Assembly (NCBI GenBank): GCA_903892565.1
Contig: CAITIX010000068.1
Span: 26,683-90,682 of the forward strand
Origin: an uncultured Acidobacteriia bacterium
Lineage (GTDB): Bacteria; Acidobacteriota; Terriglobia; Bryobacterales; Bryobacteraceae
Length of the DNA: 64,000 nt
Direction: 5' to 3'
The number at the start of each line of letters is the position of its first letter. Positions within the stretch are counted from its first letter, which is position 1. The position numbers were made by a program, and so were the translations under genes. This document shows, piece by piece, positions 47,392 to 55,494 of this stretch. The notes beneath the pieces were generated by a model. That model was given only the letters and a program-made list of their open reading frames with translations. It did not search any database and had not been told where the DNA came from.

Positions 47392-48287
47392 AACCGCCGC
47401 ACCGAGAGCCCGTATGCGGTCTCGAATGGAATCGTTCCTGTTCGAACAAGGCTGAAGTAAGAGGGATAAATCAATCCATCGAATCCCGCATCCCGCGCAG
47501 CGCTGGCAATGTCACGCGACATCGCGTAAGAATGGCTCCCCGCGAGGAACAGCATATGCACCGTCATGTCCAGGCTCTCGAACTCTGTGCATTCCTCGCG
47601 GATCACTTCCGTCAGGTCAAGCAGCCTAAGATCGCGCGCCGTCTCCAGCGTAGCGACGAAGAGGTCATCTTCGATCGTCACACGGCACTCATGGATGCAG
47701 ACTTCCAGATCCTGCGAGCCATACAAGATAGGCAATCCGGGGGAATCAAGCCGGTAGGTACCTAGATACTCTGAGGGCGGACTATCATATTCAGTATTTT
47801 GTTCCGGCGACTTCGGGTTTCGTCTAAGACGATAGAAGATCTCCCGGCTTTTCAAGACATGCTCCGGGTACTCCGTCAAAATCCGCTTTACAACATCTTG
47901 TCGCTTCGACGGATCTTGCAAATCCTTAAGCGGCTCGACCTCGCCTAGCATCCAAAGTCTTGGTCCGTACGGGAAGAAGCCTACCTGTAACGAATTCTCT
48001 ATGAGTTCGATATCTTTCTGTAACCACTCCGATACCTGTATTGCCGTCGATCCATGATGATGTTCGTTGAATTGGACGCGCGGCGCTCCACCGTAGTCAA
48101 GGCGGAGAATAGTTCCCTGCACGAAGAACCTATACGCCAGTTGCCTGATACGTTCTTTGTCGAGTTTCTTGCCGTTGTCGGTCTTGCACTGGGGACAACA
48201 TACAGGCTCATCCCTACCCATTCTCTCTGCGTCCAGCCGTAGTCCTTGGTCGGTGAAGCAGTTGGAACACAGCATGAAATCCGGCAT
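47392..48287 (-). CDS. RES-domain protein with HEPN/RES zinc-finger N-terminus, 3' end cut by an IS remnant
   Basis: The start ATG at 48287 has AAGGAG 5 bases upstream, overlapping the end of the fic gene. The N-terminus has two CxxC pairs (LCSNCFTDQ and VCCPQCKTD), as in the N-terminal domain found with RES. The RES domain follows from about residue 175 (YRLDSPGLPILYGS, VCIHECRV, DAGFDGLIYPSYFSLVRTG, ETAYGLSVRRF). RES enzymes destroy NAD+ by phosphorolysis and act as toxins. Homology stops at VRRF, near 47392, so the last residues, usually 20-40, are lost. Translation continues without stop into the CzcA fragment, giving a 533-residue chimera. Activity is uncertain. Confidence 0.75.
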
Positions 48288-48296
48288 CTCATCTCC

Positions 48297-49511
48297 TTAT
48301 TCGACCTTGTCGGGGAAGAGTCCCGGCATCCAGCGCGAGGCCAAAGCCGCCGGAAATGCAAGGTGGAGCGCCGCGCGCGAACTCTCGGATACCAGCACGC
48401 CCACATCGATCAGCGAAGAAACGATCCGCCGTGCGTTTCTCTCGCTGCCGCCAACCACGCCCGCCGCTTCACCGCGCGGCAGTTCCCCGCGGTAGAGTAC
48501 CGCTTCAAGGATGGCTCCCGATTTTTGGGGAAGAGCTCCCAGCCGGATCTCCTCTTCCACCCAGAGCAGGATGCGTGTGCGCAAACGGTCTGGCTGCATC
48601 AGGCTTTCCATGAAAGTGACCTGGTCGATGCAAACGGTAAGGAAAAAGCGCGTGAAGTCCGCCAGCGCTTCCTCGCTCAAGTTCCCTCGCCCATCAAGAT
48701 CATTGCGCCGTGGCAGATCGCAATTGGCCAGGTGCTGCTTGTATTCGTTTGCATTGCGGGCGAGGCCCCGCGCAACCGACCATACAGCCCCGGTATCGAG
48801 CAGGTCCAGCAAGATCGCATGGGACATCAGCCGCGCGACGCGGCCATTGCCATCCAGGAACGGGTGAATCCTGAGCAGACGGTGATGCGCCGCCGCCGCC
48901 GAGAGGATCGCATCTGTCTTGCCGAGGCTGCCGTAGATATTCTCGAAGCGTTCCATAAAACGTGGCACCGCGCCCGGACTGATCGCAAGGTGACGCCCGA
49001 CCTCGACGTCCCGTTCCCGCAACTCGCCAGGAACGACCGTAATTCGTTTGCCCGTCACCGGATCTGGCACGAAGAGCAGGTCTTCCGGGAGGCGTTCACA
49101 AAAGCGGCGATGGGTTTCACAGATGCCTTCACTCGTAACCGCCCGGTTCCTGAGACCACCTTCGTCGATCCACGTCTGGACGGCGATATGGGCGCGAGCT
49201 TCAAGCTGGAGATCCCGTTTGCGGGCATCCTTGCTGTAGTCTTCTTTCAGGGCACGCTCAATATCCACAGGATGCGTATCATGCCCCTCGATCAGATTCG
49301 AGTAGTAGCAGTTCATAGACCGCACCAGCGTCGCAAGGGACGCGAGTAGGCTGGCTGGCAGGCTACGCCGGAAACCGGCGGCTTTCTGTCCGAGATCGAA
49401 CGCAAGGTCGGTCAGGCCTGCGCGATGGCGCGAATTCTCTACGATGGTCAGCGGCTCCATCAGCGAGATCAGCTCACTTCGATCCCCTGATTTGGCCGCT
49501 TCTCTGTCCAT
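48297..49511 (-). CDS. Fic-family protein 1 (class II, N-terminal inhibitory helix)
   Basis: The protein of 404 residues carries the Fic motif HPFLDGNGRVAR (residues 216-227 from this start), which transfers AMP from ATP to target proteins. The (S/T)xxxE(G/N) inhibitory helix motif is present as SNLIEG (residues 71-76), placing it in class II. A C-terminal winged-helix part (GEAAGVVGGSERNARRIVSS) may bind DNA. The ATG at 49511 is favoured over 49526: AAGGA lies 7 bases upstream, and the promoter would start RNA near 49526. It is followed after 9 bp by the RES gene; the two probably form one operon. Confidence 0.88.
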   Translation of the reverse strand: MDREAAKSGDRSELISLMEPLTIVENSRHRAGLTDLAFDLGQKAAGFRRSLPASLLASLATLVRSMNCYYSNLIEGHDTHPVDIERALKEDYSKDARKRDLQLEARAHIAVQTWIDEGGLRNRAVTSEGICETHRRFCERLPEDLLFVPDPVTGKRITVVPGELRERDVEVGRHLAISPGAVPRFMERFENIYGSLGKTDAILSAAAAHHRLLRIHPFLDGNGRVARLMSHAILLDLLDTGAVWSVARGLARNANEYKQHLANCDLPRRNDLDGRGNLSEEALADFTRFFLTVCIDQVTFMESLMQPDRLRTRILLWVEEEIRLGALPQKSGAILEAVLYRGELPRGEAAGVVGGSERNARRIVSSLIDVGVLVSESSRAALHLAFPAALASRWMPGLFPDKVE

Positions 49512-49529
49512 AGGATCATCCTTCATATC

Positions 49530-49562
49530 TAACTGTATATCAGTTACTTAGTGTAACTTCAA
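49530..49562 (-). promoter_or_regulatory. Promoter and overlapping palindromes of the fic-RES operon
   Basis: On the minus strand TTGAAG (49557-49562) and TATACA (49534-49539) are separated by exactly 17 bases. A perfect palindrome TAACTG-TATAT-CAGTTA covers 49530-49546, over the -10 box, and a second, GTTAC-TTAGT-GTAAC, covers 49543-49557. The arrangement suggests a repressor that blocks polymerase, as in autoregulated toxin systems. The winged-helix tail of the Fic protein is one candidate repressor (inference). Confidence 0.65.
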
Positions 49563-49731
49563 GGCTTTTTATGGCTGGATATATGGCCGCTTGTTTGGCC
49601 GGTTGCATAGATCGTATGTGGCTTCAGGCTCGCAAGAGACACCATGGAAGTCCCCGAATATCTCAGAGCCTACAACCGGGCGTATGGTTTGGGGTGACTC
49701 CTGACGGGACAGAAACCCTCAGAAGAGACCG

Positions 49732-49815
49732 TGCGGTGATTAGGAGCGTTATTCGCCGCATAGCGTGCGTCGAATGGCTTGCGCCGTGCGGCGTTTCGTG
49801 CCTATAATCACCGCA
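49732..49815 (+). promoter_or_regulatory. Promoter of the second fic gene within an 11-bp inverted repeat
   Basis: TTGCGC (49779-49784) and a perfect TATAAT (49803-49808), 18 bases apart, precede the ATG at 49829. TGCGGTGATTA at 49732-49742 is the exact reverse complement of TAATCACCGCA at 49805-49815; the right arm covers the end of the -10 box and the expected RNA start. The arms are 62 bp apart, a distance suitable for a DNA loop or cruciform. Confidence 0.55.
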
Positions 49816-49828
49816 GAGAGAGCGGCGA

Positions 49829-50941
49829 ATGGTAATTTATATACACCAGCTTCCGGACTGGCCGAAGTTTCACTGGGACAGTGCAAAACTCAGCGAAGCC
49901 TTGGCCTCGGTGCGGCACCGGCAGGGGCGGCTGAGTGGCCACATGGAAGGGTTGGGGTTCAAGCTCCGGCAGGAAGCGATCCTCAAGACGCTCACCGACG
50001 ACGTTCTCAAGACCAGCGAAATCGAAGGCGAGCGTTTGGACGCCGAGCAGGTTCGTTCTTCCATCGCGCGCCGCCTCGGCATGGATATCGGAGCCCTCAA
50101 GGCCGCCGACCGTGATGTCGAGGGCGTCGTCGAGATGATGCTGGATGCCACGCGCAAGTACCAAGAGCCCCTCACGGTAGAGCGCCTCTTCGGATGGCAC
50201 GGCGCATTGTTCCCGACTGGCCGCAGCGGTCTCGTCAAGATTACGACCGGCGCATGGCGCGATGATTCCGGCGGTCCCATGCAGGTGGTCTCCGGCCCCA
50301 TGGGCCACGAGCGCGTTCACTACGAAGCTCCGAAAGCCTCGCGGCTGGATACGGAGATGAACGCATTTCTGGAGTGGTTCAATTCCAGCTCGGACAGTGA
50401 TCCGGTTCTCAAGGCCGCGCTTGCGCATCTCTGGTTTGTAACCATCCATCCCTTCGATGATGGCAACGGGCGTATCGCGCGCGCGATCGCCGATCTTAGC
50501 CTGGCGCGCTCGGAAGCAAGCTCGCAGCGTTTTTACTCCATGTCGGCGCAGATCCGGCTGGAGCGCAACGCCTATTACGACATCCTGCAACGCACGCAGG
50601 ATGAAACCATGGACGTGACCGCGTGGATGGAATGGTTTCTGGCCTGTCTTGGCCGCGCCATTGACGGGGCTCAAGTTGCTCTCTCTAGCGTGCTCGCCAA
50701 AGCGCGCTTCTGGGAATCCATCGCCGGGGTTTCGCTCAATGAGCGCCAGAAAATGATGCTGGGTCGCCTGCTCGATGGCTTTGACGGCAAACTCACAAAT
50801 GCCAAGTGGTCCAAGATCGCCAAATGTTCGGCAGATACCGCGCTGCGCGATCTTCAGTATCTCGTGGAACAAGGTGTCTTGAGCAAGGGTCCTGAGGGCG
50901 GACGCAGCACAAGCTACGCACTCATCATGACCCGCGCGTAA
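49829..50941 (+). CDS. Fic-family protein 2 with DUF4172 N-terminus
   Basis: The 370-residue protein has the N-terminal DUF4172-type beginning (YIHQLPDWPKFHWD), the class II inhibitory motif TSEIEGE (residues 62-68), the target-docking region FGWHGALFPTGRSG, and the Fic motif HPFDDGNGRIAR at residues 207-218. A C-terminal winged helix (AKCSADTALRDLQYLVEQGVL) follows. It is a typical length for this group. It is divergent from the fic1 promoter by about 270 bp; the two fic genes are only distantly related. Members AMPylate proteins and are often found in accessory DNA. Confidence 0.9.
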   Translation: MVIYIHQLPDWPKFHWDSAKLSEALASVRHRQGRLSGHMEGLGFKLRQEAILKTLTDDVLKTSEIEGERLDAEQVRSSIARRLGMDIGALKAADRDVEGVVEMMLDATRKYQEPLTVERLFGWHGALFPTGRSGLVKITTGAWRDDSGGPMQVVSGPMGHERVHYEAPKASRLDTEMNAFLEWFNSSSDSDPVLKAALAHLWFVTIHPFDDGNGRIARAIADLSLARSEASSQRFYSMSAQIRLERNAYYDILQRTQDETMDVTAWMEWFLACLGRAIDGAQVALSSVLAKARFWESIAGVSLNERQKMMLGRLLDGFDGKLTNAKWSKIAKCSADTALRDLQYLVEQGVLSKGPEGGRSTSYALIMTRA

Positions 50942-50976
50942 ACGCGGGCGATCGCGCGCGTGCTCGCTTGCGATCT

Positions 50977-51597
50977 CTACCGACCCGCCCAAGGAAGCGG
51001 CGTCTTCATGATTTGCGCCCACCAGTTGCCATTCAGGCGGGCGGGCGGACCCGCCGCCCAGCTGGATGCCGCCTTGTTCCATCCGCGCGCCACAGAGGCC
51101 ACGCGCGCCCCGCGCCCCGGATGGGTTTTAGAGCCCTGCTCATCCATGCTCTTCATGCAGACTTGCGCCTCCTCCAGAGTTGCGCCCAGCCGGTACATTG
51201 CCCAGCCCGACCATTCGTCGGCGTCGGATTCCTCGGAAGGGTTATCTTCCTTCTGGTTCGTCGTATGTCCGCTTAAAAGATGGCCGATTTCATGGGTGAG
51301 GACTCCCACCGCGCGCCATTCATAGACGCCGTTCTTGCGCAGTGGCCCGACGCACCTTGGATCGACGCCGATATATTGCGTGCCTGACCTTGTCGTCGCA
51401 TAGGCGCAGCCCTTCGCGCCCGGATCGAGCACGACATGCACTTCGTTGCGAAGATCCGTAGCCTCCAGAATCTGCGCCACGAAGATTTGCATGTCCCTGT
51501 CCTCGGGCAAATCTTTGGGTGCGGCACTTCCCGAGACGCTCATGGCAAAAGCCAGCATGAGAATTACTCTCATCCCACGAATGAATTTCAGGTGCAT
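50977..51597 (-). CDS. Secreted zinc metallopeptidase, M48-like
   Basis: The 206-residue protein has an N-terminal signal peptide (VILMLAFAMSVSGSAA). A minimal gluzincin core has HEIGH at residues 102-106 and a downstream ESDADEWSGW that fits the third ligand (ExxAD) of the M48 family. Two cysteines (KGCAY and RCVGP) might form a disulfide. It lies convergent to fic2 with a 35-bp gap. Comparable small secreted peptidases occur on plasmids and islands, next to conjugation genes; here it neighbours ardC. The substrate is unknown. Confidence 0.75.
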   Translation of the reverse strand: MHLKFIRGMRVILMLAFAMSVSGSAAPKDLPEDRDMQIFVAQILEATDLRNEVHVVLDPGAKGCAYATTRSGTQYIGVDPRCVGPLRKNGVYEWRAVGVLTHEIGHLLSGHTTNQKEDNPSEESDADEWSGWAMYRLGATLEEAQVCMKSMDEQGSKTHPGRGARVASVARGWNKAASSWAAGPPARLNGNWWAQIMKTPLPWAGR

Positions 51598-52081
51598 GAT
51601 GATTTCTCTCTGCCATCAGTGAATCATCAAACGGATTTGCGAGCCCCGCAGGCGTGCGGCAAATTCGCACGGACTTTCACTTGCCGGAGTTACAGCTCGC
51701 TTCAATGGGCGTGTCCCGGCAGGAAAAACGCCGGGCCGGGCTCTACTCAGGGCCGCGCCTTCCCCGAGCCTTTTTCAAGTCTCGGCCCTTTGGGTAACGA
51801 TCCCTCACGCGAGATGAATTCTTCGGACAGTCCTTCGGACTGACATTTTTTAGAAGTCTTTGGGGGCCTTGCACCCGTCCGTCAAGGCTAAACGCTTAGG
51901 CGCGCATGCGAAGGGGTTTCCCCGGCCTTCCGCGCTTTGCTTGTGCAGGCGTCGCGCGCCCAAAAGCGCGCCGGGAGATCCCCCTCCCCTTCGCACGGCC
52001 TTTGACGGCCTCACCCCCCGCTCATGACCGCTTGGTCTAGCCGGGTTGCATTGCGCAACCCGCAGATCAAGGAGAAAAACA
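51598..52081. other. 484-bp GC-rich spacer upstream of ardC
   Basis: No gene is supported here. It contains a plus-strand terminator-like hairpin (51828-51851) and a very GC-rich stretch between about 51900 and 52020. The ribosome site of ardC is at its right end. Both flanking genes point away from the middle, so their promoters should lie here, but I could not find clear -35/-10 pairs. Confidence 0.6.
51828..51851 (+). terminator. Intrinsic terminator-like hairpin
   Basis: CAGTCC (51828-51833) and GGACTG (51837-51842) form a perfect stem with a TTC loop, and six Ts follow after ACA. No plus-strand gene ends just before it, so it may attenuate a leader transcript of ardC or end an unseen RNA. 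Confidence 0.5.
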
Positions 52082-52990
52082 ATGCAAAGTCAGACATTGA
52101 GCAAAGACGTTTATACACGCGTCACCGACCGCATCATTGCCGATCTGGAGAAAGGCGTGCGTCCGTGGATGAAGCCATGGAACGCCGGAAACACCGCAGG
52201 TAAAATCATGCGGCCCCTGCGTCATAACGGAGAGCCCTATTCCGGTATCAACATCCTCATGCTCTGGGCATCTTGCATCGAGCAGGGATTTTCGACGCCG
52301 TGCTGGATGACGTTCAAACAGGCGCAGGAACTCGGCGCGCATGTGAAGAAGGGCGAGAAAGGATCGCTGGTTGTCTACGCGGGTACCATCACTCTCGAAG
52401 ATGAAAACGCGGCTGGCGAGAAGGACTCTAAAAGCATCCCCTTCATGAAGGGATACACCGTCTTCAACTGCGAGCAGATAGAAGACTTGCCCGCCCGCTA
52501 CTACACCGCGCCGGAGCCGCGCTTTACACCCGTCCAGCGCATTACCCACGCGGAAGAGTTTTTTGCCGCCACGCGCGCCGATATCCGCTACCGGGGAGGC
52601 CGTGCCTATTACGCGCTGGAGCCCGACTATATCCAGCTTCCACCCATTGAAGCTTTCGAGACAACCGAGAGCTTCTACGCCACGCTGGCGCACGAGACCA
52701 CGCACTGGACGCGCCACGCCTCACGGCTTGACCGCGACCTAGGGAGAAAAGCTTGGGGCGATGAAGGCTATGCCCGCGAAGAACTGGTTGCGGAACTTGG
52801 CGCAGCGTTTCTTTGCGCTGACCTCGAAATAACGCCCGAAATCCGCGAAGATCACGCCGCCTATATCGCCTCGTGGCTTCAGGTTCTCAAGGACGATAAA
52901 CGCGCCATCTTTGCCGCCGCCGCTCACGCACAGCGCGCCGTGGATTTTCTGCGCAGCCTGCAACCTGCCCGGCAGGAGGTGGCGGCATGA
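52082..52990 (+). CDS. ardC: Antirestriction protein ArdC
   Basis: The 302-residue protein has an N-terminal single-strand DNA-binding domain (DRIIADLEKGVRPWMKPW, then PLRHNGEPYSGINILML) and a C-terminal zincin-like domain with HETTH at about 205-209 and EELVAELGAAFLCADL after it. ArdC proteins on plasmids and integrative elements protect incoming DNA from restriction. AAGGAG lies 6 bases before the ATG. The stop overlaps the next gene by 4 bp. It strongly suggests that this island came from a conjugative element. Confidence 0.93.
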   Translation: MQSQTLSKDVYTRVTDRIIADLEKGVRPWMKPWNAGNTAGKIMRPLRHNGEPYSGINILMLWASCIEQGFSTPCWMTFKQAQELGAHVKKGEKGSLVVYAGTITLEDENAAGEKDSKSIPFMKGYTVFNCEQIEDLPARYYTAPEPRFTPVQRITHAEEFFAATRADIRYRGGRAYYALEPDYIQLPPIEAFETTESFYATLAHETTHWTRHASRLDRDLGRKAWGDEGYAREELVAELGAAFLCADLEITPEIREDHAAYIASWLQVLKDDKRAIFAAAAHAQRAVDFLRSLQPARQEVAA

Positions 52991-53367
52991 CCAGCGCCGA
53001 GCAGACACAAACCGAAAGGGAAACCCTCGTTTTTGAAATCGCCTCTTACAGCGCCGAGCGCATCGGCATGGATCAGCCCATCCGCAAGCCCTTTGAATGG
53101 CGCGGCGCGCTCTGGGTCTGTGTGGGCACGTCGCACCGGGGCGCGCCTGCCGCCGAATGCTACCGCCTTGCGCATCCGCACAACTTTGCGGGCACGCCCA
53201 CCACCTATGCTGAGAAAACCCGCGACGGTGATGCGGCGCGCGCCGATCCTCTTGGTTTTTATCACGGCATGCGCGTGCGATGCGCCGGGCAGACGCTCAT
53301 CCTGCACGGACCTCCGGCCCGCTTCATTCCGGGACAGCGCGCGCAACTCAGCCTGTTTGGCGACTAG
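52987..53367 (+). CDS. Hypothetical partner of ardC
   Basis: The 126-residue protein, coupled to ardC by an ATGA overlap, is not recognised by me. It has a mixed alpha/beta composition without membrane segments; KPFEWRGALWVCVGTSHRG and ECYRLAHPHNFAGTP stand out with aromatic and His residues. It ends QLSLFGD, a motif resembling the beta-clamp-binding motif QLxLF of replication partners, which would fit a DNA-related role (inference). Confidence 0.75.
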   Translation: MTSAEQTQTERETLVFEIASYSAERIGMDQPIRKPFEWRGALWVCVGTSHRGAPAAECYRLAHPHNFAGTPTTYAEKTRDGDAARADPLGFYHGMRVRCAGQTLILHGPPARFIPGQRAQLSLFGD

Positions 53368-53457
53368 AGACCAGTTTCGTTTTTCGGGAGCGGCGCGCTT
53401 GCCGGGAGGAAGGGAATCGCCTAGCGTGAGGCCTGAAACATTATGCGCAATAGTGTT

Positions 53458-54213
53458 TCACGCGAGGAACACATCCCCACCGTTGCGGATGTAATTAAGC
53501 GCAAAAGTGTGTCTCAGCACATGGTATCCGCCCTTCATACCGGAGATCCGCAGCCGTCCACACACCTTCTTAAAATCCCGTCGGACGTTGTTCTGTAGAA
53601 GCCGGATTCCATCGCGGGAACAGAAGACCAGCCCGGACGGTGACGCCTGGGTCGCCATGTATTTGAACAGCAGCTTGCGTAGCTCTACGGAAATGGGAAT
53701 CACTCGCTGTTTGCCACCCTTGCCGTCTCGAACGGTGACCAGCAAGTTGTCGAGATCAATGTCGGCGGTACGCAGCGACAACACCTCCTTCAGGCGCATG
53801 CCAGTATCCAGAATCAACAACGCCATTGTCTGAGCACGACGCTGATTCCAGTGGCTAGGCCGATATTGCATCAAACGCTGGATATCATCAAGGCGAAAGG
53901 TCAGCACCACCGTCTCAGGCTCTTTCAGCCTGGGAATTCTGACCAGCTTCGGACATCGCGTTTCTTCGTGTAGCCAGCGAAGAAACGCATTGATCGCCCG
54001 AGCATAGGTGTTGATCGTGATCGGACTCAGGCCCCGGCGACATAGCGCCTCTACAACCGGGCTGAAATCCGACTTGCTAAGCGTTTCCGGCGATGCTGTG
54101 GTCAGCGCCTGCTCGAATGCACGCCACGACTCCCGATACCAATCCTCAGTACGTGGAGAGACACCCTTCGAGTAACGACGGTCTTTGATAAACAGTTCAT
54201 ACAAATCCTTCAT
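53458..54213 (-). pseudogene. Tyrosine recombinase lacking its catalytic tyrosine
   Basis: The 251-residue protein has an N-terminal SAM-like core-binding domain (about 1-90) and a catalytic domain with the first Arg in DTGMRLKEVLSLR (R140), a Lys in RDGKGGKQRV and HVLRH (H231, R234). It ends at GGDVFLA, about 35-40 residues too early, so the second His/Trp and the nucleophilic Tyr are absent. The sequence just after the stop does not restore the family in a simple way. It starts 67 bp from the 3' end of tRNA-Gly, a classical integration site, so it is likely the integrase remnant of the ardC-carrying island. Confidence 0.8.
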
Positions 54214-54279
54214 GGCTGGACATCAAACTCCTTTGTTTGATTTGCCCTAGGATTTGGAACTACTTTTGAATGAGAAACT

Positions 54280-54354
<75 letters not shown>

Positions 54355-54624
54355 TTTTAGGCGACCTTACATGCAGATCACAACAAATATTCCGCTACAC
54401 GGTACGGGCTACGCCAGAAGCCTTGTGAACGCAAAGCCCCCTTCATGTATGAGAAAGGCCGTATCGTACGACCGCAGTTTAACACATACATAAAGATAGT
54501 CGCCTTACGCTAGGAGCAACGAATGCAATCAGTTTGAGTTGAGGATCGGCGACCTTTTAATGTCCGCTGAGTTCAGTATTGTCCGTCCATTTCCCTTTTT
54601 CTCCACAGTACAATCAGAGGGCTG

Positions 54625-55494
54625 ATGTTGCGAAGGCATGCGCTATCGATTCTGCTCGGCACCATAGGCGACTTGAATGCACGCACATTCGGCAGTCTGG
54701 ATAGCATTCTCGATCCTGCTCATGGCGCCGCTCTCTTGCTCAACGTTGCTTCACGGAAGATCTTAGCCACAAACAGCAGCGTCACCATCGGAGGAGCGCT
54801 TTATCCACCAGGCTCTACGCTAAAACCGTTCGTCCTCGCCGTTCTCCTCAAGCACGGCAGGCTGCGCGCCGATTCATCATGGGCATGTCCCCGGCACCTC
54901 ACCGTTGGCAATCGGCAGTTCGACTGCGTTCATCCGCCGTTGGTGACCCCGATGCGCATCGATACCGCGCTGGCCTATTCCTGCAACGGTTTCGTAGCGC
55001 ACGCGGCGGAACAATTCCGTCCGAATGAACTGTCCACCGAACTGCTAGCCCTCGGCTTGGGATCTCGCACAGGCCTAGTGGGCGAGGCGGAGACGTCCGG
55101 CAGGATCGAGCCCTCGGACACCTTCGACGCGATCCGTTTGCAGGCGTTGGGAGAGGCAAGCATCCGAATTACACCCGTGGAGCTTGCGCTCGCCTATCGC
55201 CAACTTGCGCTGACGGTGCGCCTTCCCGAGATGCAACCGATCCTCGCGGGGCTGGAAGGCGCAGTGGATTTCGGCACCGCTCAACAAGCCCGCTTGCCTG
55301 GTACTACAGTCGCCGGTAAAACTGGAAGTACGCGCAGTTCCGCGGGAGATTCCATCGCTTGGTTCGCCGGATTCATGCCGAGCCGCGCTCCTGAAGTTGT
55401 CGTCACCGTGATGCTGTCTGGGCATTCCGGAGGCTCCGATGCAGCGCCCATTGCAGCGCAAATTCTGGACGCCCACCGTAAGGGACGCCTGTGA
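54625..55494 (+). CDS. Minimal penicillin-binding transpeptidase
   Basis: The 289-residue protein contains only a transpeptidase domain with all three penicillin-binding motifs: STLK (S64-K67), SCN (S119-N121) and KTGS (K232). This corresponds to class A/B PBP C-terminal domains but without a glycosyltransferase, dimerisation domain or membrane anchor; a weak signal-like start (RRHALSILLGTIG) is the only export hint. AGAGG precedes the ATG. It is coupled by a 4-bp overlap to the SpoIID-peptidase gene, so the two likely act on peptidoglycan together. E. coli pairs an alpha-2-macroglobulin with PbpC, which gives a parallel to the neighbouring operon. Confidence 0.85.
   Translation: MLRRHALSILLGTIGDLNARTFGSLDSILDPAHGAALLLNVASRKILATNSSVTIGGALYPPGSTLKPFVLAVLLKHGRLRADSSWACPRHLTVGNRQFDCVHPPLVTPMRIDTALAYSCNGFVAHAAEQFRPNELSTELLALGLGSRTGLVGEAETSGRIEPSDTFDAIRLQALGEASIRITPVELALAYRQLALTVRLPEMQPILAGLEGAVDFGTAQQARLPGTTVAGKTGSTRSSAGDSIAWFAGFMPSRAPEVVVTVMLSGHSGGSDAAPIAAQILDAHRKGRL

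Noticed and set aside
46851..47765. 304-codon plus-strand frame as a complete gene
   Set aside because: Only 47215-47391 resembles IstA. The flanks are antisense to the RND fragment and RES gene, so it is not one gene.
51436..51843. Plus-strand frame ending before the hairpin at 51828
   Set aside because: Its first part is antisense to the metallopeptidase gene, and it has no ribosome site or motif.
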